A stretch of DNA of 64,000 bases from NCBI GenBank assembly GCA_036365515.1, contig CM070876.1, forward strand, positions 173,563,978 to 173,627,977, in the 5' to 3' direction. This document shows, in pieces, positions 22,521 through 64,000 of this stretch; the stretch's first letter is position 1; every line of letters begins with the position of its first letter. Both the position numbers and the translations under genes were made by a program. This DNA comes from Torymus aiolomorphi (taxonomy: Eukaryota; Arthropoda; Insecta; Hymenoptera; Torymidae). The notes beneath the pieces are model-generated. The model did not search any database. It had not been told where the DNA came from and saw nothing but the letters and a program-made list of their open reading frames with translations.

Positions 22521-25500
22521 GGGAACACTGGGCTGGAAAGATAACATTTTTTTCATATCCATTGTATGGAAAAATATATATCATTGCACTTAAAATAAGT
22601 ATTTTTACAAGTTTTTTAGTCCTAAATATTAAATATATACAAAGTTATGCCTCTGAAGGTAGTGACAAATACTTGATCTTTGGAATGAAGTGTGCGCAAC
22701 AGAAGTTTATGATCAGCCTTGGCTTTTCTAGAGCATTTTTTTATAACCGAAACAAACAAAAATTGGTTGGAAAAATAAGAAATGTGTCTATAAATATATT
22801 TATGATATATAAATGTGAAATATACATTTATTTGAAAGACATAACCTATTATCAAAATGTTATTGTAGTAATTTTACTATTTTTAGTTAAACAAATCATA
22901 GAAAAAGCATTTTCTTTTAGTAAAATTATGATATTTTATGTGAGCATGCGTAAAAAACTGTCCATGAAGGTCCACTTTTCGGGAACAGTGGAAAAATTGG
23001 ATATACATTACTGTTATACATTACTTTTGTGATACACTTGCAAATACTTGTAAATACCTTTTATGTATATGTATGGGACTCAAATTATGTATCTTTTTCT
23101 TTTTTTGGAATTTATCAAAAATAAACAAATTCAAATTCAAACGAAAACTACAAAGATGATGAATTTTGAAAACGTTAACTTAAATTTAATGAAGCAAATT
23201 ATAGAAGCAATTTATGTTTGCCTTTTAGTAAACTACACGGAGAAAACATTTTTCTTTTATAAACTTTGCTTTTTTATAAGAAAATTTACTATTTTCCACA
23301 GTATCTTGTCGTGTGGATTTTTACTTTTTAAATAGTAATTTTTATGATTTTTATATGTAAATTTTACTTTTTTAAATAATACTTTTTATGACTATACTGT
23401 AACGAAGTATTACAGTATCAGTTAAATTTGCTACAAAAATCATAAAAACTACTAGTTTAAAAATAAAAATCATTTCTTCAAAAAAATTTTCCAACGCGTA
23501 GCTAACAGAATAAAAACGCTGATAAATGTTATATATTTCTGTTACATTATAATTTGAACATACACCCGTTTCTGCTCAGCGAACGAAACTCCAATAACAA
23601 TGAATTTTTCTTCCTTTTTTCCGTCCGAAAAGAGGCAACTGGCATCTTTATTCTCGCCGCGTAACAGGTGCCTTCCTCAAAGTCGTCTGCGACGTTCCGC
23701 CGATTCCGGTTTCCTTCGATTATCTGCATCCCCTTTAGCCGATAAATTCGCCTCGACGATTCGCTCTCCGGCGCTAATAAGATGCCTTTAGACCCACGCG
23801 CGTCTTGTTTGCACGCTGACGCGAGTCAAAATATTTCGAGCGCGTAATTCGGAGTAGCTTGTCGTTATTTGTCAGGGCGGCCAATTTAAACGCGTGCGGA
23901 CGCGAAATTATTTTGATGGCGTATCTAATTTGATTTATAGAATTTATTATATTGTTGGCAGTTAATGTTTACAAACTGTTATTAATTATAATTTTAAGAG
24001 CAGTTTTTTTAAGCGTTAGAAAGGAGATTTCTAATTTTGAAGAGAATTTTTTTGTTTATGAATGCTGCAATAGTAACGGAAACGCTGAGGATAAACAAAA
24101 AATGAGTAAAAATGTGTAGACATTCATCGTGGAACATTTATGACTGTTTTCTTTGAAATACTGGTTTGTTACTTCATTGTTCTGGCAGGATAATTTTACA
24201 CTTTTCTTTGTCATTTTACAAGAAAAATTGAGATTTCTGTCAGTCTATTACTCGAACCGAATAATTACCATATCCAACTATTGTTACGTCACAATAGAAA
24301 TTCGTCGTCGTTACGAAAGACACATGTACTCGGCTGGGTATATGACTGTGTTAAGCAAAAATGTGGAAAACTGCAAATTACGGAAGCAGCCTGTGGCTAA
24401 TTATAAAGCAATAAAGATTCATTTAATGGTAAATAATGCAGATAGTTATTACTGTCGAACGTTGTATCGACGTCTAGAAACGTTGATGAAATTGTAGATA
24501 TACTGCTAAGAAATTCGCAAGAATTTTTTTAAAGAAAGGTATCTTTTCTATTATTCCAACAAAACATGTACAAAAACTCATAATAAATGACCTTTTAAAA
24601 TCTTTCAAAAGTTAAAAAAACAAAATTAAAATCACCTATAAGCGCGTTATACAGATAAAATATTTTTGTTATAGCAAATTGTACGTAAACAGCGATCGAA
24701 GGCTATTTTCTACAAACAAATACAACGCTGAAAATAGTATTCGAGCGGTGACAAACAAATTGCGGTCTCGATGTATATTTTTAGCGACCAACTTAAAAAA
24801 ATCAACATAAATATACTATATGCAAGTATACCTCGCCATACTAATCACCAACGAGTTCGATAATCCCCTCCCCCCAAGAATCCATAAAATACTCTCCCTC
24901 CCGTTCTCCCCTCTCACAGCACACCTCGAAGGATCTCTGAACCACCTTACGAACCCACTTCTTCACCCCGCCCTCGTGCGATCGATAACCGGACATGCGC
25001 GCCCTAGCGTAGCCGACTTCCAGCCGAAAGACTTCTCCTCACACCCCCGACAGGCACGCGCGCGATGTTTGCACGCCCGATAATTCGCTCTCGTCCCGCT
25101 CATGCGGAGGGGGTACTTATATATATCTATAATTGTCGTGGACGCGCGCGGCCGGCCGAAAATAGCCAGCCGGCGGCGCCTGCGCGCACACGTGCGAGAG
25201 GCGGTTGTAGGTGGGAGGATGAGGAAGAGGAAGGAAAGAGAGACAGATGGACGCGCGGTTTGGTCGGTTCGGTTGTTTTTTTTTTTCTTTTTTTTTTAAC
25301 TGTATGGATTATTATATGGTAATCGGATATATTTTAGTATTAGTGTCAGTAAGTAGTGCAAGGAAGTACGTTATTACTTAATCGTTTGAAAATAAAGCGA
25401 ATGGTAAATATCGTTCGTTACATTCTATGCTAGAAAACTAAGTCTCTCGGAATGGTAGATGTATTTTTGTGCTTTTCGAATCTATACTTCATGGTCAAGG

Positions 25501-25672
25501 TTGTGCTCGACCTTGAAACAAGACGCGCGCTCTAGAATCCAAGATTTCGCTATTCACGCGTTGTGATTAATTAGCACTCGCTCTCGTTGCAATAAATATA
25601 TACCAGATATCGCCAATAAATAAGAGTAATAGCGAAGCAAGATTAATAGTCTCCTTTTCAAAATTAGTTCTA
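22521..25672. other. AT-rich non-coding DNA with two GC patches
   Basis: 22,521-23,560 is very AT-rich. Its longish open frames are rich in Ile, Lys, Phe and Tyr and lack domains. A small inverted repeat (about 23,329-23,458) has arms reading AGTAATTTTTATGATTTTT and its near-complement around a loop of roughly 60 bases, and looks like a short MITE. GC-rich patches lie at about 23,610-23,900 and 24,845-25,260. A poly-T run follows at about 25,277-25,298. No gene is recognised. Confidence 0.45.
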
Positions 25673-25674
25673 TA

Positions 25675-26270
25675 CACGGAGAAAAATGTTTGTTGAAAAA
25701 TTACTATGTTCGCTATTAATGGGGCGACAGACTTGTATTCCAAGCCTATTTAGTCTACTTTTAGTAATTATTAATATAACATTGATGAAAAATTAATAGA
25801 AATGGCTATAAAATTTACTAAGTAACATAGTAAAAAATTTGAGAGTGAAAGATTAATATATGAAATAATTTTTAGTACATATTTTATGTAATTTTTTCCA
25901 AGAATTTGCCACAAATTTTACTATACTACATCGTAAATTTCAGACATTTTAATAATTGACAGAAGGTTATATGAATTTTTACAAGCCAACATAGTAAAAA
26001 TTGAGTTGTCCTCAGCTAATGTATGTAATAGTTGGCGAGTCAACATAACCTCATGAGCGCGGCTTCTGGCCCAGGGGGCTAGGGTTCGATTCTCGATCAC
26101 TGCAGATTTTTTTTTCTTGATGAATTTCCACTTTGCTTTCCAGTATTGTAAAATTTGATAGAAAACATTGTAAAATTTAAAACAATTCAAGTCTGTCGCT
26201 CTGTTCCCATACAACATAGTAAATTTTCCTAGATAATTTAATAATTTTTCATAGACTATTTTTTTCAGTG
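25675..26270. mobile_element. TA-flanked TIR element, 596 bp (Tc1/mariner-type MITE)
   Basis: TA at 25,673-25,674 is followed by CACGGAGAAAAATG. The right end reads TATTTTTTTCAGTG followed by TA at 26,271-26,272. The inverted repeats extend imperfectly inward for about 90 bases and include ATTACTATGTT and GGGGCGACAGACTTG on the left, with complementary matches near 26,187-26,215. No transposase frame is present. The CACTG-like ends and TA duplication fit Tc1/mariner elements. A tRNA-like segment sits inside at about 26,030-26,108. Confidence 0.75.
26030..26108 (+). other. tRNA-like / Pol III B-box segment (degenerate)
   Basis: The segment contains GGTTCGATTCTC, close to the tRNA B box, preceded by a possible weak A box and followed by a T-run after 26,105 that could terminate Pol III. 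It does not fold convincingly as a tRNA. It is more likely a tRNA-derived SINE fragment or decayed tRNA pseudogene lodged in the TIR element. Confidence 0.3.
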
Positions 26271-26279
26271 TAGGTAGTA

Positions 26280-26540
26280 CACTGTTAAATTCTGCATGAA
26301 AATTAATGTATGTACTGGAAGCAAAATTTCATTGCAGTACATTAAATTTAATGCAAATTTTATTAAATTTAATGTACGGAAAGCAAAATTTTATCTCGCA
26401 GTACATGAAATTTAGTGTAAATTGCATTAAACTTAATGTAAATTTTATTAAATTTAATCTACATTGCATTAAATTTAATGTACTACGATGTAATTTTGCT
26501 TCCAGTACATACATTAATTTTCATGCAGAATTTAACAGTG
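26280..26540. mobile_element. TA-flanked MITE, 261 bp, nearly perfect long TIRs
   Basis: TA at 26,278-26,279 and 26,541-26,542 flank an element beginning CACTGTTAAATTCTGC and ending with its exact complement. The first roughly 49 bases at each end are perfect inverted repeats, and similarity continues to about 90 bases. The interior is made of repeated GTACATTAAATTTAATG-like blocks. The open frames on both strands are the same inverted repeat read twice, not genes. It begins only about 8 bases after the previous element ends. Confidence 0.9.
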
Positions 26541-26542
26541 TA

Positions 26543-27480
26543 CTTATACTCGAATCTTATTTCTCATTAGTTTTGCACAAGATCGATGTACTAATTAAAC
26601 AAGAGCGAGATCATTAGAAGGCTGATCGGTCAATCAAGTGATACACAACCTCCAGTCTAGTTTCTAAACACGTATCTTCTTCACCGGCTTATCGTCCGTG
26701 AATTGACTTTTTAATCGTGTCACCGTATCGCGCCGCGAGCTATTTGTGCAGCGCGTTCCTTTTCGGGATTTCGTTGGGTAGACACAGGCTATTCTCTGTT
26801 TGATCAGTGTTAATTCGTCAAGAGTATGATGTCAGAATTAGAATGGGAGAGAAGACTGGTCTTGTGTGATTAAGTTGTTTGCTGTTTTTGAATTCTTCAA
26901 ATGTCTCGTTACGTGAGAAGACGATTTCGAGCTTTGAAAGAGTCCGTTGTTGATGAAAGAAGTGTGGAAAACGTTTTGTGATACTCGTAAATCGTTAAAA
27001 TTAATCGTTTTCTTCAAATACAAAAATAACTATATTAATATTAATTACAAGCTTTTTAAATAATAAGCATTAGAGATTACGTTCACATGTTGATAAAAAA
27101 GTCATAAACCAATTTGATTAGATAGAAAAATGATATTTCTAATCGGAAAATTGTATCATTGCCATTCGATGCCGTGTATAATTTTTCATACTCGCTGCGA
27201 TAATCAGCTCTTATCTTTGATTGGCACTGAAGAGGAACATGTGATGATTTGCAAAAATAACTCATAGTGGAATTCCGTTGCTTTTTCTTCGTATCTTAAA
27301 TATAGCATACATTAAGCCCGTTATCACGCATTACAAACATATCTGACTTTAATTACCACTTTTCAATTGAAATTTAACCGAGACTGATTTATGTTTGAAC
27401 ACGTAAGGGTAGGTTAAAGTATGAATTCTATTTTTGTTGACAATTTTTTAAATAATATTACTAAATTCAATGTTTAATAT
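26543..27480. other. AT-rich non-coding DNA
   Basis: A slightly GC-richer patch lies at 26,660-26,790. Otherwise this is AT-rich DNA with no coding frame or RNA gene that I recognise. Confidence 0.5.
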
Positions 27481-27762
27481 TTAAACCTCCATAACAATTT
27501 CACGTGCATATTTTGGGCGGTATCCATATTCGTCTACATATAATAAATAATTAGGAGGTGCAATCACGATAACACATTCCCGACAAATTAATCCCGAATC
27601 TTCTGAAATTTTAATACTCGTTTGAAAATCCCCCAATGGAATTTCCACACCACAATGACTCATTCCCATTACCCATAATAATCGCATTTGAATAAATTCA
27701 TCCGGGAACGTGAATTCTCGTATGGAATAATGAGGCGCTCCCCTCGAGCTCTCGAAGAATAC
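27481..27762 (-). CDS. Unrecognised open frame (possible exon or gene fragment)
   Basis: A minus-strand frame of 93 codons ends with TAA at 27,481 and is open up to a TGA at 27,763-27,765. It reads like protein rather than low-complexity sequence, with stretches such as REFTFPDEFIQMRLLWVMGM, GLICRECVIVIAPPNYLLY and DEYGYRPKYAREIVMEV. An ATG lies at 27,687, but the protein-like character begins upstream of it, so an N-terminal part on another exon or a lost start are both possible. It lies about 130 bases upstream of the first MED13 exon found here, on the opposite strand. I do not recognise a family. It could be a fragment of a mobile element or a decayed gene. Confidence 0.35.
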   Translation of the reverse strand, partial: VFFESSRGAPHYSIREFTFPDEFIQMRLLWVMGMSHCGVEIPLGDFQTSIKISEDSGLICRECVIVIAPPNYLLYVDEYGYRPKYAREIVMEV

Positions 27763-27895
27763 TCATAAAATGATATAAGAATTAAAAAGAAATATACTAT
27801 AGTTATATCCACCTATACTTTGTTACTACCAATAAACACTTATTCTCTATTTTCAACTGAACCAACAATTATAATCTGGCAATTTCACCTTCCAG

Positions 27896-58276
<30,381 letters not shown>

Positions 58277-60320
58277 CCCACACCCCGCTGCCACTCGTCT
58301 TCTTCTCCCCTTCCAAGCGCGATTACTCAGCGGCTCTCTCACGCGCTCCTTCTCATTGCCGCCACCGTCGTCGCCGCCGCGTCACTGATCGTCGTTGGGG
58401 GTTTGCGAGAGCGCGCGCCGACGGCCCGCACTACCGTAACTCTTAAAACAATATTAGAGATTATTATATGAGACAATGGAGACTCGGACAAGCGGCTCGC
58501 AACGTCGGCCACCGGCTATATTGATGCTACTGCTGTCGTTGCTGCTCTGCCTCATCACTGCGCTGCCACGTTTGTTCCTGCCCGTGTTTTTGTTTTGTAA
58601 TTATAATTCGCTCGGGAAGAAGCAAAAATTCGAAAGTGAGAACACGTGTCGTTCTTATTCTGATGTTATTTCACTATTACTACGTAAGAAGTGAACGTCG
58701 ACGCCTCATGTATATAATATGAGTAGGAGGAGCTTTCTTGATTTTTTAAGGTTTCTATTTTATTCGAAAGCTGTAAAAATAAAAAATATTTTGTTTTAAA
58801 ATTTTGCTTGCATTCTTAATGAGATGCGTTTTAATGATTCAAGTCATCCAGTGTTTGAAAACTTTAGAAACATTAGATGACTTAGGTAATTGATAAAAAT
58901 TAAGAACTGAACATGGAAATAAGTAACTTTTAATATAACATTTAAAAGTAGGATGAATCGCGATCTTTTATACATTTTTTAAAAACTTATTTTTATTTTT
59001 ATGGCATTGTGATATAATTGTATTTTGATAAAAAAATGAAAAAACAATTTTTATTTATCGTAAATCTTGAAAGATGATTTTTAGCGACATAAGTATCCGG
59101 CAGTGGCAACAAAAATGTGGGCACAAACATGCAAAAATTTGTCTATTTAGAAAAGTGATGATAACGGGTGGCCGACGTCTCCGTTTAATATAGAGTAACG
59201 CGACGCGCGATACATACTCGAAATAAGAAAAGGGAATCGCGTTGTTTCGATTATGTACGAGAATAGTTGAATTGAATATATTATATAATGATAATGAAGA
59301 AGACGATCAAAGCACAAGTTCCCTTTACACTTTTTCTAACGAATGCAGACATCGTAGAAAAAACTACAATTTGTGTTCTTAGGCAATATTATGCATAAAT
59401 AACGACCATTCTCGGGCGTCGAGATGTAATAAGAAAAATTATTATATTATTATTTCTTTATTATTAATTATTATTATTAATTATTAATTATATTAATTAA
59501 TAGCGATTAATGAGGGGTGAATGGATAAGCAAAAATAAACATATTAGTTAAAAACGCGAATAATGGTTAACGGCAGAAGTGCATGCGCAATTATTATTGT
59601 AGAATATGCGCGTGTATTATGCGGATTATGCGACAAAAAGATGGAAAAGCGCGAATGAACAAAGCAAGTAAGTTAATTAATGCGAAAAAGGAAGCGAAAA
59701 GGAGCAAATAAATCAATTTTATTTGCGATTTTTCTGTCGTTAGATAGTTCAATTTTAAAGATGATAAATGAAAAAAGATAATTAATTAAGAAAAAAGATC
59801 AGAATCTAGACAGTTATGTATCCAAATGTTTTAATTGTAAATCAAGTTTTTGTACAAAGCTTTTATTATTAATAGCGATGAAGTAATATAATGATATTAC
59901 GTTGTTTTTTAATTTTATAGAAGATATTGTAAGAGGTGGCATCTTCCTCACTCTCTCCTGCCCTTTCTTATATATATATATATATATACAACATATATAT
60001 AGAACAAAAGAATGAAAAGATGATGTCCCTGCGATCTACTTTTAATTTTTCTCCCACCCTCCATGTCCAATACAATTTTCTTTCGACTATTTTCTTTTCG
60101 TTGCACCTCGTACAAGCCCCCGCTGCGCGAACATTTTAGCAAAACTCACGAGTGAAGTTGTCGATTGATCATTGTGTAATAATAACGCGACACATTGGGT
60201 CACTGTTATCATGTTTTTTAGACCCGTCGGGCACGTGTAGCAACATTTTTTTATGCCGTTTTTTTTTACAAGCTTAAAAAGAAGCTGAGAAAAAATTTCT
60301 ATTTGGACTAACGAATAAAA
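58277..60320 (+). other. Probable Med13 3' UTR
   Basis: It begins with a GC-rich stretch to about 58,570, then becomes AT-rich. AATAAA polyadenylation signals occur at about 58,778, 59,534, 59,707 and 60,314. Which is used cannot be told from sequence. No coding frame with a domain is seen. Confidence 0.5.
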
Positions 60321-63300
60321 AAGGCAGACCTCTGTATGAATTATATATTGTAAAATATTGTTTTTTTCGGAAAAATTAACGTAAGAAAAGAAAATAATTT
60401 ATGACTAAATAATAGACATCGCTGAGATTAGGTAATTATTGAGAAAAAAATATATATAAGTGAGAGAGCGAGCGACAAAGAGAGAAAAGAAAAGGAGCGA
60501 AAGGCTTCGCTTCTTTCATCCCTCTCTACGGAAAGAAAACTCCTCCCACCCCGAAATTCCCCGCGCTTTGCATCGAGAGAGAACGAAATGAAGAAAAAGA
60601 AGACAAGGAGAGATAACGGGGCGCGTCTGACAGTCGCAAAAGTTGTCAGACGCATAGTACAAATGATGTCTTGTACATAAGAACCCAAACTAAAAACCCC
60701 CCCTTAATTGGTTAATTTTACTCACAAAACAACGCCCACACTCACTCTGTATCTATAGTATTTATTACTTGGGTAGTACGTCATTATTGGGATTATTATT
60801 ATTACTATTATTATATTAATATTACGAAATACAGTTTTATGTGTATATATAATTATATACCCCATTCTGCATTGAAATTGTGTTTTTTATTGTTTTCACT
60901 GTTTTATTTCATATATCTTACTGTTGGAATTCCAGATACACATTTCTTTTCTATGGAATTATCAAAATTACAAAGTCTACTATCTACTTCGTTGTTGCTG
61001 TTATTCTTTCATTACTTTGCACTCAGAAGCGCTTTTTGGAAAACTTATTTTTCTACGTTAAAAAAAAAAACAATGACTAACATTTCAAAATTTTATTTTT
61101 TACATAATTTTATGTAATTTTTAATAAATAATAATTTCTTATCAAATCATAATTTACAATGCACACGCATACATATGACAATATTTCATAATATAAGAAA
61201 ACAATAGTTACGTCAATATATTAAAAAAAAAAAAAATCATATACATTCTTTTCTTTTACAAAATAAATAGTATCCGCGTGGTAGTTTCATAAATGCGCTA
61301 TTCATCTTACATCCTACGAGTAAATCTACAATGCGTCATAACATGCTCGTATTCGTGCTGACTGTTGCATCGCTGATCGACGTAGAGGCGAACGGAGAAG
61401 GCATGAACGTGTCCGTGGCAGAAGCTATACGCGCTGTTATGAATAGATATCCACACGATATCAATGAAATACTGTGCTTACTACTTCTTACTTCTCTTAA
61501 CTATGATTACTTACGTAGCGCTACGAATATCTTCTTTTATTATTACTTTTTTTTTATCACTGTTACACGCGTATTCCTCATTACCGTAGATAGTCATTTA
61601 CAGATGTTTCGCGCGCTTGACTAGCATTTCTTTGTTGCAAACCTGATGTGTATTTTATACATAATATATTCATGCTTACATCGACATTTGAAAATGGCGC
61701 GAGGAAATGTAATTTACAAAACGGTACACAATTATATTCTATTGGCGACTTTGTCACTTAATTTTTTATTTTTTTTTATTTTAAAGTACTTGTGATAACT
61801 CGTATTAATATTGAAGCCAATAATTCATCAATAACACTTTTGATTGACAACCGAAAACAATATTGTTCAAAAAAATTAAATTTTTCTATCCCAAAAATAT
61901 GAAAAGCAAAATTTAATATTACTATAACCGACATGAGATTTATGTACAGTAGTTCCGATATCATTAATAAAATCGTTTTCGTTTATACCACATGGTGACG
62001 TCAATTTTTCCATTAGTAAAATGCAATTTTTCATTACTTTTATTAATTAGTTTGTTAAAAGTTATTTGAGTATTTGTTTCTCTGTTCATACGCAATAATT
62101 AATAATATTTGTTTTACGTTAATTAAACAACTAATCACATACTTTAAATTTCTATGAGTACATATACATTATTATTTATATACAAAAAATGTAATGTAAA
62201 ATATCAAAAACACTGATAAATTACTGACTTGAAAATTATCACTGTTATCACAAAATGTTCAGTATAATAATTGAGTCTCAATACACGTAAAAGTTATTTT
62301 TCAGATATACTTTTTATCAAAGTCTATTGTATTAAACAAGTGTACGTTATCTTGTCAGAATCCTGCCCTCAAGAGTCTAGGTTTGCTAATATAATTACTA
62401 CACTGCCGAAATCTAATATTTTTCTAAATCTTATAAATTTCCTCTGAACACTAATTGTGTTAGCCAGAGTAAATAGAAGATATGTTAATTGATTGGAACT
62501 TTGCCTATAACTGCGTGCTTTACATAATTACGAATTCTCTTCAACACAACGGTGAAAAATGCTAAAGAAAACTCAAGAGACGTCGTTTTCATCAGAGATT
62601 TTTTTAAAATTTTTTTTTACTTTTATATAAAAAGTAAAAATAAATATATATTACTGATTTATTAAAATGCATCTCTGATAGCAATAAATGATATGTACAG
62701 AGAACAGTCAATTGTAAAAAATCTTGTACTGCGTTATTTTTAATATCAAAAGTTAAGCAAGAATAGATAAATGCAATCGTCTGTGAACATTTAACATTGA
62801 AAATCTAGACACTCTTAAAAATATTTAACGAATTAATTAAAAATTTAGCGTGTATTCAGACTCTTGACGCATCACTAAACTTACGTCAATATATGGTACA
62901 ACTACTATACTGTAATTATACGGTGCATGTGAAAAAATAGTTTTATAAACTGATATTCGATATATATTATTATATTACAGTACTATAATCAACCTACTAT
63001 CCTGGTTTAAATTTTATCATATCTTCGTCAATTACAAGATAATCAGTGTTTCGTCATCATAGACTGCCTTCATTATTTAGATTAAAATTTTTAGTATGAT
63101 TCATGAAAACTGCTATCAATGCTGTTTAAGCAAGTGTTCTTGAGTGCTTGTCTTGACTTATTGGACCATTTCGTATAACATTTTTTCCAGGATAGAAAAG
63201 TTTATATTTTAAAACCTGCCTAATGCATCACATATAATCTAAAATTAAGTGTTATGACTTTTCATAAGACTTGGTAAAATAGTTTAAACGGGAATAGATA

Positions 63301-63850
63301 TCAATATGCAGCTCAGCGTAATTTTTATGCCGTAACCGAATTTGTGTATTTATGTTATTTATGTTCAGTACGTGTGTTTCAATTTACACGGAAGTGACGC
63401 AATTCTAATAGACACTGACGTCAAAGCTATTCAAATTTTATTTTCATCGAACAACTTCAATATCTTTTTCTGTCCGAGGCATTCTACTTCAATATTTAAA
63501 AGTCAACAACGTGTTTTCATTATTTACATTATCTAGCACAATAGACTGACATGGCTCTGCTAAGGTAAGTGTGACGTTTATCATTCCTTTTAAATGTGTA
63601 AAATCGCATAATATTTAAGAAAAAATTTAAATAAATCCTTACTAAAATACGTAAAAACTATTGTAATCAAAACATCTCGAATTACGAAAAAAGGCAGGTT
63701 CCAAAACTCAATATCAATCGTCGTACATCGCTTAAAAAAAGAATTAAAATTAAAAAAAATCAACAAAATATCCACTCTATAAAAAAAAAAAAAGAAACCG
63801 AAGGATCAAACAAACAAGGTAATACACGACTAGACACACTACGACTCTCG
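60321..63850. other. AT-rich intergenic region
   Basis: Mostly AT-rich DNA. A purine-rich patch lies at 60,440-60,620. A short GC-balanced open segment lies at about 61,331-61,480. No recognised gene lies here. It probably holds the 3' UTR of the convergent minus-strand gene at its right end. Confidence 0.5.
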
Positions 63851-64000
63851 TCATCGACGTCGAGCAACGCTGGGCCGTCTGGTTTCCGCGGCCTCGCTGC
63901 CAATCGCCGCCGGTTCCTCGTGAATGGCATGATCGATGCCATAGGGTCTCAGGTGATAGATCAAATACTCAAGCACATACATCATGTTCGGACTGACGTA
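63851..64000 (-). CDS. C-terminal exon of an unidentified convergent gene (partial)
   Basis: On the minus strand a frame is open from the window edge for 49 codons to TGA at 63,851-63,853. It begins YVSPNMMYVLEYLIYHLRPY, continues GIDHAIHEEPAAIGSEAAE, and ends with the basic tail TRRPSVARRR. The segment is GC-rich compared with the AT-rich DNA beside it, as the Med13 exons are. The other two minus-strand frames carry stops. I do not recognise the family. The gene converges on Med13. Confidence 0.55.
   Translation of the reverse strand, partial: YVSPNMMYVLEYLIYHLRPYGIDHAIHEEPAAIGSEAAETRRPSVARRR

Noticed and set aside
22562..23032. 156-codon + strand frame
   Set aside because: Located in very AT-rich DNA with Ile/Lys/Tyr/Phe-rich composition, no domain, and an equally open minus-strand frame. 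Chance is the simplest explanation.
24153..24497. 114-codon + strand frame
   Set aside because: No recognisable domain or homology, and composition typical of AT-rich non-coding DNA.
26306..26617. 103-codon frame and its mirror on the minus strand
   Set aside because: Both start in the inverted repeats of the 261-bp MITE and give the same sequence read from each end.
63551..63570. ATGGCTCTGCTAAG followed by GTAAGT as a first coding exon
   Set aside because: Only five codons, no supporting downstream exon in the window, and it would overlap the convergent gene's 3' region. Probably chance.

Overview
The window is animal nuclear DNA, almost certainly from an arthropod and probably an insect. 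A hymenopteran is a reasonable guess, but the sequence alone does not settle it. AT-rich non-coding DNA is interrupted by short CpG-dense islands, long dinucleotide microsatellites and many small non-autonomous transposons. The one confidently recognised gene is a long, intron-split, GC-rich gene for Mediator subunit 13 (MED13; Drosophila skuld/skd).

Left part (1-27,895). An AT-rich stretch is followed by a satellite array of about 175-bp units (about 895-6,590, roughly 32 copies). It contains a near-identical duplicated block of seven units (1,224 bp). From 6.6 to 27.9 kb there is no convincing cellular gene. I see a 5S-rRNA-headed SINE (about 8,494-8,834), a piggyBac-like MITE (18,720-18,953), and a LINE ORF1 fragment with a PHD finger (21,591-22,134) interrupted by a 378-bp TTAA-flanked fold-back element. 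Two TA-flanked Tc1/mariner-type MITEs lie almost back to back (25,675-26,540), and an unrecognised minus-strand open frame lies at 27,481-27,762. CpG-dense islands recur every 1-3 kb. Because the first MED13 exon found here begins mid-protein, this whole stretch is probably MED13 intron 1 or its upstream region.

Middle (27,896-58,276, + strand). Twenty coding exons of MED13 join in phase through GT/AG junctions into 2,275 codons plus a stop. Only the first roughly two dozen residues are missing. The second intron is 11.7 kb and holds many CpG islands, a 126-bp GA tract and a 598-bp TIR element. Two later introns each carry a separate non-autonomous TIR element (47,935-48,717 and 52,280-52,768). 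MED13 is the bridge of the CDK8 kinase module (CDK8, cyclin C, MED12, MED13), which reversibly docks on core Mediator to control RNA polymerase II transcription.

Right part (58,277-64,000). The MED13 3' UTR and an AT-rich intergenic region come first. The 3' end of a convergent minus-strand gene (63,851-64,000) is cut by the window edge, and I could not identify its product.
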